Below are positions 25,268 to 33,873 of a stretch of 64,000 nucleotides of DNA, one piece after another. Both the position numbers and the translations under genes were made by a program. The notes under the pieces were generated by a model that made no database searches, was not told the DNA's origin, and saw only the letters and a program-made list of their open reading frames with translations. Each line of letters opens with the position of its first letter. The first letter of the stretch is position 1. This DNA is from CAWCQC01 sp963819905 (GTDB lineage Bacteria; Actinomycetota; Thermoleophilia; Gaiellales; Gaiellaceae), in contig CAWFXP010000012.1 of the NCBI GenBank assembly GCA_963819905.1, forward strand, positions 248,001-312,000, in the 5' to 3' direction.

Positions 25268-26125
25268 CTACAGCCCCAATCGTTCCAGCAACGCCTCGTC
25301 CCGGCGCCACTTCGCCCGTACCTTGACCCGCAGGTCGAGGAAGACGCGGTGCCCGAGGAGGTGCTCGATCTCCGGGCGCGACCGCGTTCCGATCTCCCTG
25401 ATCATGCTCCCGCCCTTCCCGACGACGATCTGCTTCTGCGACTGCGTCTCGACGAGGACGGTCGCCGTCACGCGCTTCGCCGCGATCTCCTCCACCTCGA
25501 CGGCTAGCGCATGCGGCAGCTCCTCCCGCGTCAGGGCGAGGGCCTTCTCGCGGATCAGCTCCGCGAGCCGCAGCTCGAGCGGCGCGTCCGTCAGCTGACC
25601 GTCCGGGAAGTACGACGGGCCCTCCGGAAGGAGGGATGCAAGCTCGTCCCGCAGTGCCGGTACGCCGTCACCGGTCAGGGCGCTGACCGGATGGAGCGCG
25701 TGGAAGTCGCCGAGCTCCGACGCGGCCGAGATCTGCGCGGCGATCTGGGCGGGAGGACGCCGGTCGACCTTGTTGAGGGCGATTACAACGGGGGCCCGCC
25801 CGAAGACGCGAGCCGCCACGAAGCGGTCGCCGGCGCCGATCGCCTCGTCGGCTGCCAGGACGAGCAGCACGGCGTCGATGTCCGCGAGCGAGCGGTCGAC
25901 ACGGCCTTGCATGCGCTCGGTGAGCTGATCGAGCGGGCGTTGGAAGCCCGGGAGGTCGACCAGGACGAGCTGGAAACCGTCACCGTTCGCGACGCCCTGC
26001 AGCCGGTGTCTGGTGGTCTGCGGCTTGTCCGAGACGATCGCGACCTTGCCCCCGCAGAGCGCGTTCACGAGCGTCGACTTGCCGACGTTCGGGCGCCCCG
26101 CGAGCGCGACGAAGCCGCTTCTCAC
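25268..26125 (-). CDS. era: Ribosome-assembly GTPase Era
   Basis: A 285-residue protein: G1 GRPNVGKSTLVNALCG, the TTRHRLQG effector loop, G3 DLPG, G4 NKVD, and a C-terminal KH RNA-binding domain with KQIVVGKGGSMIREIG. Era binds 16S rRNA near its 3' end during 30S maturation. GTG at 26123-26125 overlaps the cdd stop by 4 bp and places G1 about ten residues in, the normal spacing. Neighbours ybeY and phoH form the common phoH-ybeY-dgkA-cdd-era order. Confidence 0.95.
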   Translation of the reverse strand: MRSGFVALAGRPNVGKSTLVNALCGGKVAIVSDKPQTTRHRLQGVANGDGFQLVLVDLPGFQRPLDQLTERMQGRVDRSLADIDAVLLVLAADEAIGAGDRFVAARVFGRAPVVIALNKVDRRPPAQIAAQISAASELGDFHALHPVSALTGDGVPALRDELASLLPEGPSYFPDGQLTDAPLELRLAELIREKALALTREELPHALAVEVEEIAAKRVTATVLVETQSQKQIVVGKGGSMIREIGTRSRPEIEHLLGHRVFLDLRVKVRAKWRRDEALLERLGL

Positions 26126-26493
26126 CGATCGACCTCGAACGCCCTGGGCAGGAGCTCTGCCGGGCTCGCCGATTCGGGCTCGCCCTCCGGCCCGAGGTAG
26201 ACGACCCGGCCGACGCGAAACTCGAGGAGCCACTGGCGGCACGCACCGCACGGCGAGGACGAGGCCGCCACCGCTCGCACGTCTCCGGGACCGACTCCCT
26301 CGGCCGTCGCGCGGGCGAGCGCGGCGCGCTCGGCGCAGAGCGACAGCCCGTAGGAGGCGTTCTCGACGTTCGCACCCGTGAAGACGCGGCCGTCCGACGC
26401 GAGCACGGCCGCGCCGACGGCGAGCCCCGAGTACGGGGCATACGCCTGCGCGGAAGCCTCGACGGCGAGGGCGAGGAGCTGCGCGTCGTCCAC
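26122..26493 (-). CDS. cdd: Cytidine deaminase
   Basis: A 123-residue homotetramer-type enzyme. The catalytic zinc motifs are CAERAA (Cys and the proton-shuttling Glu) and SPCGACRQ. YAPYSGLAVGAAVLASDGR and GANVENASYGLSLCAE are standard substrate-loop sequences. It converts cytidine and deoxycytidine to uridine forms in pyrimidine salvage. It starts 3 bp after the upstream dgk/PAP2 gene and overlaps era by 4 bp. Confidence 0.95.
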   Translation of the reverse strand: MDDAQLLALAVEASAQAYAPYSGLAVGAAVLASDGRVFTGANVENASYGLSLCAERAALARATAEGVGPGDVRAVAASSSPCGACRQWLLEFRVGRVVYLGPEGEPESASPAELLPRAFEVDR

Positions 26494-26496
26494 GGG

Positions 26497-27288
26497 CTAC
26501 CCGAACGCCTGGAAGAGCACGAGCGTGACTCCGGCTCCCAGCGCTGCGCCGGCGGCGACCTCGACGGCCGAGTGGATGCCCGACTCGACCCGGGACTGGG
26601 CGACGAGAAGGGCGAGAACGAACGCGATCGCCGACACCAGCGCCCGGTGACTGTAGCCCTCCGTCACGTACGTGACGGCCATCCAGCCGGCGAACGCAAG
26701 CGCGGCGTGGCCGGAGGGAAACCCGCCGCGCATCGGGGTGCCGCGGCCGAGCACGGCCTTCATCGCGATGACCGCGAAGATCACGACGAGGAGCGCGATC
26801 ACGGTGAGGTAGAGCGGCGCGTCGCGCAGCCGCCCGAGGAGGTCGTCGGTCGGTTGGCCGAGCCGGTCGGCGAGCACGAGGTAGCCGACGACGATCGCGT
26901 TGACGGCGGCGATCAGGACGGCGCCCGCTGCGATGTCCTTGGCGAGCTTCGCCAGGGGATCGAAGGACGTCGTCGCGATGTCCGTCGCCGCCTCGATGGC
27001 GGTGTTGATCATCTCGGCGATGAGCACGAAGGCGATCGCGAGCAGGAGCGCGACGAGCTCGAGCTTCGTTACGTCGTAGGCGACCGCCAGGACGAGCACG
27101 ACGACTGCGATCCCGACGTGGATGCGCATGTTGCGCTGGTTGCGCAGGACCCAGATGACGCCCTCGAACGCGTAGTTGAAGCTCTGGATGATCGACGGCG
27201 TGCCCCGGCGGGCGGCCTGAGCCTCGGGCGGGAGCGGCGGGCGCCGGCGAAACGGCGACTCCCGGCGGGGCGGCTTCGTCGTGCTCAT
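26497..27288 (-). CDS. DgkA-type lipid kinase fused to a PAP2 phosphatase domain
   Basis: A 263-residue two-domain membrane protein. Residues about 35-140 are a DgkA/undecaprenol-kinase domain: SFNYAFEGVIWVLRNQRNMR, catalytic EMINTAIEAATD, and FDPLAKLAKDIAAGAVL. Residues about 165-263 are a PAP2 domain: KAVLGRGTPMRG, FPSGHAALAFAGW and SRVESGIHSAVEV (Glu where Asp is common after the last His). The first domain would phosphorylate diacylglycerol or undecaprenol, and the second would dephosphorylate a lipid phosphate or pyrophosphate. ATG at 27286-27288 overlaps the ybeY stop by 4 bp. Confidence 0.88.
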   Translation of the reverse strand: MSTTKPPRRESPFRRRPPLPPEAQAARRGTPSIIQSFNYAFEGVIWVLRNQRNMRIHVGIAVVVLVLAVAYDVTKLELVALLLAIAFVLIAEMINTAIEAATDIATTSFDPLAKLAKDIAAGAVLIAAVNAIVVGYLVLADRLGQPTDDLLGRLRDAPLYLTVIALLVVIFAVIAMKAVLGRGTPMRGGFPSGHAALAFAGWMAVTYVTEGYSHRALVSAIAFVLALLVAQSRVESGIHSAVEVAAGAALGAGVTLVLFQAFG

Positions 27289-27662
27289 GCGAGGAGCGCC
27301 TCCTCCCGCTCCTCCATCTCGCGGCCGTGCTCGTAGCCGAGCGTGTGCAGGAGACCGTGCACGAGCGGCCGGCGCCACTCCTCGCCGACGACCTGTGGGC
27401 AGAGGACGACGTCGCCGAGCTGCCTCGGTACCTCGGCGGGAAGCTTGTCCCGCCCGTCGATCGGGAACGAGAGGACGTCGGTCGCCTCGTCGATCCGGAG
27501 ATGCTCGCGCTTCAGGGCGCGCATCTCGTCCGGCCCGACGAGCGCCACGCCGAGGTCTCCCGACGCGACCTGCTCCGCGGCGAGCACGCTGCGGCAGAGC
27601 GCCTCGATCTCGCGTGTCTCGACGCCGACGCCGCTGCGATTGACGATCTCGATCTCGAGCAC
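27285..27662 (-). CDS. ybeY: Endoribonuclease YbeY, rRNA maturation factor
   Basis: A 125-residue protein with the zinc-binding signature HGLLHTLGYEHGREMEERE (H-x3-H-x5-H) and the TDVLSFPIDG block that defines UPF0054/YbeY. It takes part in 16S rRNA 3' processing and ribosome quality control. It lies 83 bp after phoH and overlaps the dgk/PAP2 gene by 4 bp. Confidence 0.95.
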   Translation of the reverse strand: MLEIEIVNRSGVGVETREIEALCRSVLAAEQVASGDLGVALVGPDEMRALKREHLRIDEATDVLSFPIDGRDKLPAEVPRQLGDVVLCPQVVGEEWRRPLVHGLLHTLGYEHGREMEEREEALLA

Positions 27663-27745
27663 GGAACGAGAGATCTATCGGCTCGCCGGCGGTCCCCGGT
27701 GAGACGCCCGTCGCCGAGCCCCCGGCCGGCCGAGTGGACGCCCCG

Positions 27746-28705
27746 TCAGCGCCGACGCTCCGTTCCCGTCTCCTCGGCATGGCGCTTGTACGCCTCGACG
27801 ATGCTCTGGACGAGCTTGTGCCGGACGACGTCCTGGTTGCCGAACTCGATGAACGCGACGCCTTCGACCTCCCCGAGGATCTCACGCACGTGGATGAGCC
27901 CCGAGGCCTGGTCGCGGGGCAGGTCGATCTGGGTGATGTCGCCCGTGACGACGACCTTCGAGCCGAAACCGAGTCGCGTGAGGAACATCTGCATCTGCTC
28001 GGGGCTCGTATTCTGCGCCTCGTCGAGGATGATGAACGAGTCGTTCAGCGTTCGCCCCCGCATGAACGCGAGCGGCGCGACCTCGATCATCCCCTTCTCG
28101 ATGTAGGAGGTGAGACGGTCGGCGTCGAGCATGTCGTAGAGCGCGTCGAACAGCGGCCTGAGGTACGGGTCGACCTTTGCCAGCATGTCGCCGGGCAGGA
28201 AGCCCAGCCGCTCGCCTGCCTCGACCGCGGGCCGCGTGAGGATGATGCGACCCACCTCGCGGTCGGCGAGCGCGGAGACGGCGAGCGCCATCGCCAGGTA
28301 CGTCTTCCCCGTCCCGGCGGGCCCGATGCCGAACGCGATCGTGCAGGCCCGCATCGCGTCGACGTACCGCTTCTGGTTCACCGTCTTCGGCGTGATCTTC
28401 TTGCCGCGGTGGCGCCAGATGACGTCCTCGAAGACGTCGCGCACGTCGGCCGACTCCTCGAGCGCGCCGAGCACGGCGTCGACCGTGCCCGGCCCGATCA
28501 CGTGGCCGCCCTCCACGAGCTCGACGAGCTCTCCGAGGACGGTGCGGGCGCCCTCGACGTCGGCCGCCGCCCCGTCGAGCGTCACCCGGTTCCCGCGCAG
28601 CAGGATCGAGCACTCGAACCGGTTGCGAAGCGCCTCGAGAATGCCGTCGTCGATGCTCGCGAGCTCAGCCGCGACCTCGTTCGGAACCGAGAGAACGTCC
28701 TGCAA
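27746..28705 (-). CDS. phoH: PhoH-family ATPase (PhoH-like/YbeZ type)
   Basis: A 319-residue protein from the TTG at 28705 (LQDVLSVPNEVAAELASI). The ATPase core has Walker A GIGPAGTGKTYLAMALAV, TRPAVEAGERLGFLPGD, Walker B SFIILDEAQNTSPEQMQMFL and VVVTGDITQIDLP. An N-terminal KH-like region (CSILLRGNRVTLDGAAADVE) suits RNA binding. PhoH/YbeZ partners YbeY in ribosomal RNA handling, matching the gene order. An ATG at 28780 is an alternative start, but the extra residues are low-complexity Arg/Gly. A 179-bp gap separates it from yqeY, so a promoter may lie there. Confidence 0.9.
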   Translation of the reverse strand: MQDVLSVPNEVAAELASIDDGILEALRNRFECSILLRGNRVTLDGAAADVEGARTVLGELVELVEGGHVIGPGTVDAVLGALEESADVRDVFEDVIWRHRGKKITPKTVNQKRYVDAMRACTIAFGIGPAGTGKTYLAMALAVSALADREVGRIILTRPAVEAGERLGFLPGDMLAKVDPYLRPLFDALYDMLDADRLTSYIEKGMIEVAPLAFMRGRTLNDSFIILDEAQNTSPEQMQMFLTRLGFGSKVVVTGDITQIDLPRDQASGLIHVREILGEVEGVAFIEFGNQDVVRHKLVQSIVEAYKRHAEETGTERRR

Positions 28706-28884
28706 CGCCTCAAGTCTAGTCGCCGACGCTCCCGGCCATCCGCACCTTTGCCCGGGGCCACCCCTCGCCTCCTCCCGCAATCCAGCGTAGCGCCGAAGGG
28801 GTGACGGGTGGTGCGCGCTGTGTCACGAGAGCGTCCCGAAGGGCAGCCGACTTCGCGCGTGGCGAGCGGCCGGTCGCGCTGCGG

Positions 28885-29322
28885 TCAGGCGAGCTTCTCG
28901 CGAACCAGCTGGCTCACGGTCGATCCGTCTGCACGGCCCGCCACCTGGGGCATCACGTCGGCCATGACACGGCCGAGGTCTCGCAGGGACGTCGCCCCGG
29001 TCTCGGCGATCGCGTCGTCCACGATGCCCTCGAGCTCGTCCTCGGAGAGCGGCGCCGGAAGGAGGGACTCGAGGATCGCGAGCTCGGCTTCCTCACGATC
29101 GGCCTGCTCCTCACGCCCTGCGTCGCGGAAGGCGCGGACCGCCTCGGCACGGCGCTTGCGCTCGCGCTGGAGCACCTGGAGCTCCTCGTCCTCCTTGAGC
29201 GGCCGCTGCAGATCCTTCTCGGCGGAGCGCAGCGCGGAGAGCGTGAGGCGCAGCGTCGCGACACGCACCTCGTCCCGCGCGCGCATCGCGGCTTTCAGGT
29301 CTGTCTCGATTCGCGTGATCAC
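28885..29322 (-). CDS. GatB/YqeY domain protein
   Basis: A 145-residue free-standing YqeY protein: ETDLKAAMRARDEVRVATLR, LRSAEKDLQRPL, LQRERKRRAEAVRAFRDAGR, LLPAPLSEDELEGIVDDAIA and GRVMADVMPQVAGRADGSTV. The domain is shared with the tail of the GatB subunit of amidotransferase and is thought to bind tRNA, but the cellular role of the free protein is unsettled. ATG overlaps the stop of the HIT gene by 4 bp. Confidence 0.92.
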   Translation of the reverse strand: MITRIETDLKAAMRARDEVRVATLRLTLSALRSAEKDLQRPLKEDEELQVLQRERKRRAEAVRAFRDAGREEQADREEAELAILESLLPAPLSEDELEGIVDDAIAETGATSLRDLGRVMADVMPQVAGRADGSTVSQLVREKLA

Positions 29323-29657
29323 GGGAAGGGAAGCGCGGCTCCGCCGAGGATATGCCAGTGCAGGTGGAAGACGGTCTGGCCCGCCTCCGGGCCGACGTTG
29401 ACGATCACCCGGTAGTCGACGAGGCCGGCGGCCGTCGCCGTCTCGGCGACGAACTCGAGCATCCGCTTCGTTTCGTCGGCGTCGAAGGCGGCGATCTCTC
29501 GAAACGTCGCGATATGGCGCTCGGGGAGGACGAGGACGTGCACCGGCGCCTTGGGCGCGCGGTCCTCGATCGCCATGAAACCCGGCGCACGGTGCACGAC
29601 CGTCGACTCGAGCTCGCCGGCCACGATCCGACAGAAGATGCAGGAGTCGTCAGGCAG
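29319..29657 (-). CDS. HIT-family nucleotide hydrolase, apparent CTG start
   Basis: A 112-residue protein if begun at CTG 29655-29657. The sequence then starts PDDSCIFCRIVAGELE, carrying the CxxC (C-I-F-C) typical of the HIT-family N-terminus, and ends with the catalytic triad VFHLHWHILGG. The first ATG (29624) falls after the CxxC and would cut the conserved start. No ATG, GTG or TTG occurs between the in-frame stop upstream and the CxxC. GGAGAGG stands 8 bp before the CTG. The family hydrolyses nucleotide phosphoramidates and related compounds. It is nested between mtaB and yqeY. Confidence 0.88.
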   Translation of the reverse strand: MPDDSCIFCRIVAGELESTVVHRAPGFMAIEDRAPKAPVHVLVLPERHIATFREIAAFDADETKRMLEFVAETATAAGLVDYRVIVNVGPEAGQTVFHLHWHILGGAALPFP

Positions 29658-30837
29658 CGAGAATCCCCTCTCCGGTCACCATCGCGCCGCGAACCTCGAC
29701 GAGCTCGCCGATCGGAGCGTCCACGAGCCACGGGGAGTAGTCGTTCCCGTAGCCCCGTCCCGGTCGGTCCACGAGAACGGTGTCACGGGACCCGATCTTC
29801 CGCCGCCACCAGGCAGCGCAGGCCGCGTCGGAGGCCTCCCGTAGCCGTGCGCTCCGCTCGCGCTTGACCGCCCGCGGGACCGTGTCGTCGAGCGCCGTTC
29901 GGGTACCCGGTCGCGGGGAGTACGGAAAGACGTGCACCTTCGTGATCCCGGCCTGCTCGACCGTCGCGACGGTCCGCTCGAAGGCCGCCTCGTCCTCCGC
30001 CGGGAACCCGACGATGACGTCGGTGGTCAGGTTGAAACCCTCGGTCCGCTCCAGGCGACGGCGGAAGGTGGACGACGTGTAGCGGCGACCCATCGCCCGG
30101 AGGACACGGTCGTCTCCGGACTGCAGCGGGACGTGGAGGTGGCCCGCGACGGCCGGCGTCTCGCGCATTGCCGAGACGAGCTCCGCGTCCAGATGGTTCA
30201 CCTCGATCGACGAGAGCCGCAAGCGGGCCAGGCCGACGACCTCGCCGGCCTCGCGGATCAGGCGAGCGAGCCCGTAGCCGGCTTCGCGATCTCGGTAGCA
30301 GCCGAGGTTGATCCCCGTGAGCACGACCTCCCGATGACCCTGCTCGACCCGGCGGCGGATCTCACGCAGCACCGCCGCTGCGCTTCGGCTTCGGCTCGCG
30401 CCGCGCACCGAGGGGATGACGCAGAAGCTGCACGAGAAGCTGCAGCCGTCCTGAATCTTCACGAACGCTCGCACACGATCGGATCCGAACGCCGACTCGA
30501 CACAGCCCACCGCGCCGACGTCGCCGGCCACGAAGTCCGCGCTCCTCTCGCTCGGTAACGAGACGACCGTGACGTTCTCCGGCAGCCCCTCGAACGCGCG
30601 CGGCAGGTTCGCCCCACAGCCGATGACGTAGACGCGGCCGGAGCGTCGCGCGTGACGGCGGGCGGACTTGCGGGACTTCGACACGGCCTCGTGCGTCACG
30701 CAGCACGTGCTGAGGACGACCACGTCGGCGGCGTCCTGGCTCGGCACGTGCCCGTCCGCGGCAAGCCGTTCGCCCGCCTGCCGCGCGTCCGCGTGCGAGA
30801 CCTTACAGCCGAGGAAATCGACCGTGAACGACGCCAC
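29650..30837 (-). CDS. mtaB: tRNA (N6-L-threonylcarbamoyladenosine-37-C2)-methylthiotransferase MtaB
   Basis: A 395-residue radical-SAM methylthiotransferase. The N-terminal UPF0004 domain has FLGCKVSHADARQ, STCCVTHEAVSKSRKSARR and YVIGCGANLP. The radical-SAM cluster motif is CSFSCSFC within KIQDGCSFSCSFCVIPSVRG, followed by GHREVVLTGINLGCY. The VT-CVT and GINLG features place it with MtaB rather than MiaB. It adds the methylthio group to t6A37 of tRNAs reading ANN codons. GTG at 30835-30837 is chosen because upstream sequence is prmA out of frame. The gap to prmA is 80 bp. Confidence 0.9.
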   Translation of the reverse strand: MASFTVDFLGCKVSHADARQAGERLAADGHVPSQDAADVVVLSTCCVTHEAVSKSRKSARRHARRSGRVYVIGCGANLPRAFEGLPENVTVVSLPSERSADFVAGDVGAVGCVESAFGSDRVRAFVKIQDGCSFSCSFCVIPSVRGASRSRSAAAVLREIRRRVEQGHREVVLTGINLGCYRDREAGYGLARLIREAGEVVGLARLRLSSIEVNHLDAELVSAMRETPAVAGHLHVPLQSGDDRVLRAMGRRYTSSTFRRRLERTEGFNLTTDVIVGFPAEDEAAFERTVATVEQAGITKVHVFPYSPRPGTRTALDDTVPRAVKRERSARLREASDAACAAWWRRKIGSRDTVLVDRPGRGYGNDYSPWLVDAPIGELVEVRGAMVTGEGILAA

Positions 30838-30917
30838 GCGACGATCGTATCCGAGGCCGGGAGCTGCGCAGCGCCGGCCCCGCGCCGCGGAGGAGGCGCC
30901 GCTCCCGTTGGACGCGG

Positions 30918-31688
30918 TCAGGAGGGAGAGCGTTGATAGAGCTCGGCCGCCCAGCCCTCGAGCTCGCGTCGAGCGAGCCGATCCCACCCTGGGAGTACCG
31001 GCCGGTCGCCGGCGAGGTACCCGGACGAGACGAGACGGTCGCAAGGCAAGCGGCTCGCCACGGACTCGACAAGACTCGCTTCCAGGTTCGCGAGCGCGAG
31101 CGCTGCCGACGGCAGCTCGTCGGTGATCGCGTCCGCGAGCTCGACGTCGAGGACGACGGCGTTGGCCGCTGCGTTTCTTCGAGTGGCGTCGACCGCCGCC
31201 GCCTCGCGATCGACTGCCACGACCGGCGAGAACCCGAGCCTGGCGGCGGCCACCGAGAGCACGCCGGAGCCGCAGCCGACATCGAGCACGCTCGTCCGCA
31301 CCTCGTCGAGCAGCAACTCGAGGCAGAGCCGAGTCGTCGGATGAGCGCCCGTGCCGAACGCCTGCGCCGGTTCGATGACGACGGGGACCGTGTCCGGGTC
31401 CGGCTCGAGCCACGGCGGCCCGATCCAGAGAGGCCCGACGCGGGCCGCCCGGTGGAAGCGGCGCCAGGCATCCTGCCAGTCGGCCGCGACGGGCTCGGCG
31501 GAGACCGCGTCGAACTCCTGCCGGATCGCGGCCTCCCCCGCGCCGTCCACGTAGGCGACGAGCTCGAGCGCGGAGCCGGCCTCACGTTCCTCGAACCCCT
31601 CGGGACGGAGGGCGAGCAGCCGGGCGCGCGCCGCCTCGCCCTCGCTCTCGGGCACACGAATCGCGATTCGCCGCAGGCTCGTGCTCAG
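30918..31688 (-). CDS. prmA: Ribosomal protein L11 methyltransferase, apparent CTG start
   Basis: SAM-dependent methyltransferase with VLDVGCGSGVLSVAAARLG, the upstream block EPAQAFGTGAHPTTRLCLEL characteristic of PrmA, and NLEASLV. From the CTG at 31686-31688 the product is 256 residues and begins with the expected first strand (LRRIAIRVPESEGEAARARL). The GTG at 31655 would remove that strand and leave 245 residues. The CTG overlaps the dnaJ stop as CTGA, the same geometry as the ATGA/GTGA junctions around it. PrmA trimethylates L11. Confidence 0.88.
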   Translation of the reverse strand: MSTSLRRIAIRVPESEGEAARARLLALRPEGFEEREAGSALELVAYVDGAGEAAIRQEFDAVSAEPVAADWQDAWRRFHRAARVGPLWIGPPWLEPDPDTVPVVIEPAQAFGTGAHPTTRLCLELLLDEVRTSVLDVGCGSGVLSVAAARLGFSPVVAVDREAAAVDATRRNAAANAVVLDVELADAITDELPSAALALANLEASLVESVASRLPCDRLVSSGYLAGDRPVLPGWDRLARRELEGWAAELYQRSPS

Positions 31689-32806
31689 CGGAAAACGGCC
31701 TTCAGCCGGTCGAAGAAGCCCTCGTCCTCGTCGTACGCCGAGCCGTCGGTTGCCGCTTCGAACTCCTGCAGCACTCGGCGTTGGTCGTCCGTCAGCCGGC
31801 GGGGGACGACGACGTTGACGAGAACGCGGAGATCACCGCGGCCGAAGCCGCGGAGCACCGGCATCCCCTTCCCCCGCAGCACCCGAACCTCGCCGGGTTG
31901 CGTTCCCGGCTTGAACTCGAGCTCGACGTCCCCGTCGAGGGTCGGCACGGTCGTCCGCGCACCGAGGGCCGCCTGGCCCATCGTGAGGTCGACCCGCGAG
32001 ATGAGATCGTCTCCGTCGCGCACGAAACGCGCATCCGGGCTCACGTGGACGGCCACGTAGACGTCTCCGGGCTGTCCGCCGGGAAACCCGGCATTGCCCT
32101 GGCCGCTCAGCCGAATCTGCTGACCGTCGTGGATCCCGGCCGGAATCGTGACGTTCAGCGTCCGCGACTCCCTGACCCGGCCCTCGCCCTCGCAGTCGCT
32201 GCAGAAATGAGTCACGATCCTGCCGCCTCCGCCACAGCGGGCGCAAACCTGGGCGCGGACGAACTGCCCGAACACGGTGTTGGACACCTGCTGCACCCTC
32301 CCGGCACCGCCGCACTGGGGGCACGTCTCCGGAGTCGAACCGGGCTCGGCGCCGCTGCCGCCGCACGCCGCGCAGCCGGCCGCGACCGAGAAGCTCACTT
32401 CCCGATCGATGCCGCGGGCCGCCTCGGCGAGGGTGACCTCGACCTCTACTCCGACATCTGCGCCACGTCTGCGACGGGACGAGCCTCCGCCCATGCCGAA
32501 GAGGTCGTCGCCGAAGAACGCCGAGAACAGGTCGGAGATGTTTCCGAGGTCGAAGTCGGTCGGCCGGAAGCCGCCGCTGCGAAGGCCGTCGTGCCCGTAC
32601 CGGTCGTACAGGTCGCGCGCCTCGGGCTTCGAGAGGACCTCGTAGGCCTCGGCGATCTCGCGGAACCGCTCCTCGGCGGACGGGTCGTTCGAGACGTCCG
32701 GGTGCAGCTCGCGGGCGAGCCCGCGGAACGCCTTCTTGATCGTCGCGTCGTCGGCGTCGCGGGGGACGCCCAGCACCTCGTAGTAGTCCCGCCTCGTGGT
32801 CGACAT
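31685..32806 (-). CDS. dnaJ: Chaperone protein DnaJ
   Basis: A 373-residue full-length type I DnaJ. The J domain has the HPD motif in ARELHPDVSN, a Gly/Phe-like linker follows, and there are four zinc-finger repeats (CAACGGSG, CPQCGGAG, CARCGGGG, CSDCEGEG) and the C-terminal substrate-binding domain. It stimulates DnaK ATP hydrolysis. No dnaK or grpE is in the window. It lies 29 bp after hrcA, so the repressor and this co-chaperone are probably transcribed together. Confidence 0.96.
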   Translation of the reverse strand: MSTTRRDYYEVLGVPRDADDATIKKAFRGLARELHPDVSNDPSAEERFREIAEAYEVLSKPEARDLYDRYGHDGLRSGGFRPTDFDLGNISDLFSAFFGDDLFGMGGGSSRRRRGADVGVEVEVTLAEAARGIDREVSFSVAAGCAACGGSGAEPGSTPETCPQCGGAGRVQQVSNTVFGQFVRAQVCARCGGGGRIVTHFCSDCEGEGRVRESRTLNVTIPAGIHDGQQIRLSGQGNAGFPGGQPGDVYVAVHVSPDARFVRDGDDLISRVDLTMGQAALGARTTVPTLDGDVELEFKPGTQPGEVRVLRGKGMPVLRGFGRGDLRVLVNVVVPRRLTDDQRRVLQEFEAATDGSAYDEDEGFFDRLKAVFR

Positions 32807-32835
32807 CCGTTAGCGGCGCTTCTTCCTCACGGCGG

Positions 32836-33873
32836 TCACTCCTCGTACAGCTCCTCGACGAACGTCGACAGCTGGGCGGCCGCCGACCGGACGCTGTCGA
32901 TCGCCTTCCCGTAGTCCATGCGGGTCGGCCCGAGCAGGCTGACGATGCCGAGGTTGCGGTGCGAGAGCCCATAGGGCGCCCCCACGAGCGAGACCTTGGC
33001 GAACGTCGGGTCTTCGAACTCCGAGCCGACCCTGACGAACAGCCGCTTCGAGTCGAGGGTCGCGCGCGTCATCTCGAGCAAGGCCGCCCGCCGTTCGAGC
33101 GTCTGGAGCAGGGCGCGGAAGGCGCTGATGTCCTCGGCGCGGAACTCATCCATGAGACCGGCCGCGCCGCCGATGTACACGTTCGGCTCACCGCCCTCGA
33201 CGAGCTCGGTGAAGGCGGGCTGGATTCGCGCGAGGAACTCGTGCTCGCGAACGGAGAGGCCCGGGTCCTCGAGCCGGTTGCGGAGCATCCTGGCGCCGAG
33301 CGTCAGACCGCTGACCTGCTCGTTCAGGTACTCAGCCGCCCAGTCTGCCAGCCCCGGATCGACCGGCGTGTCGAAGACGAACAGCCGCTTCGTTACCCCG
33401 CCCGTCGACGTGATGACGACGACGACCACCACCTGCGGCTGGAGGAGAAGCACCTCGACCCGCCGGACGATCGTCGTCTCGAGCGGCGGCGCGGTGACCA
33501 GCGCCAGCAGGTGGGACACCTGCGCGAGGGCGTCGGTCGTCGCCTGGAGGGCCGCGTCGATCTCGTTGCGAACGGCCGAGAAATCGAGCGAAAGCCCGCG
33601 CAGGCGCACGTCACGCGTCTCGAGCAGCTGGTCGACGTAGTAGCGGTAGCCGAGATCGGTCGGGACGCGTCCCGCCGACGTATGCGGATGGGTCAGCAGC
33701 CCGAGCTCCTCGAGCTCGGCCAGGTCGTACCGCACCGTGGACGACGAGACGTCCATGCCGCGTCTTCCGGTCAGCGCCCTCGATGCGACCGGCTGGCCGA
33801 CGGCCACGTAGTCCTCGACGACGTAGTCGAGGATGATTCGCTGTCTCTCCGTCAGCTGGGGCGCGTCGCTCAC
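32836..33873 (-). CDS. hrcA: Heat-inducible transcription repressor HrcA
   Basis: A 345-residue repressor. The N-terminal winged helix is clear (LTERQRIILDYVVEDYVAVG, QPVASRALTGRRGMDVSSST, VRYDLAELEELGLLTHPHTS, AGRVPTDLGYRYYVDQLL). A GAF-like core follows with VGAPYGLSHRNLGIVSLLGP and RMDYGKAIDSVRSAA near the end. HrcA represses chaperone genes at CIRCE operators. I see no CIRCE (TTAGCACTC-N9-GAGTGCTAA) in the sequence before hrcA or murJ, so its targets are likely elsewhere. GTG overlaps the hemW stop by 4 bp. Confidence 0.95.
   Translation of the reverse strand: MSDAPQLTERQRIILDYVVEDYVAVGQPVASRALTGRRGMDVSSSTVRYDLAELEELGLLTHPHTSAGRVPTDLGYRYYVDQLLETRDVRLRGLSLDFSAVRNEIDAALQATTDALAQVSHLLALVTAPPLETTIVRRVEVLLLQPQVVVVVVITSTGGVTKRLFVFDTPVDPGLADWAAEYLNEQVSGLTLGARMLRNRLEDPGLSVREHEFLARIQPAFTELVEGGEPNVYIGGAAGLMDEFRAEDISAFRALLQTLERRAALLEMTRATLDSKRLFVRVGSEFEDPTFAKVSLVGAPYGLSHRNLGIVSLLGPTRMDYGKAIDSVRSAAAQLSTFVEELYEE

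Noticed and set aside
30838..31413. N-terminal extension of mtaB
   Set aside because: It is prmA read out of frame, rich in Arg/Gly, with no family similarity.
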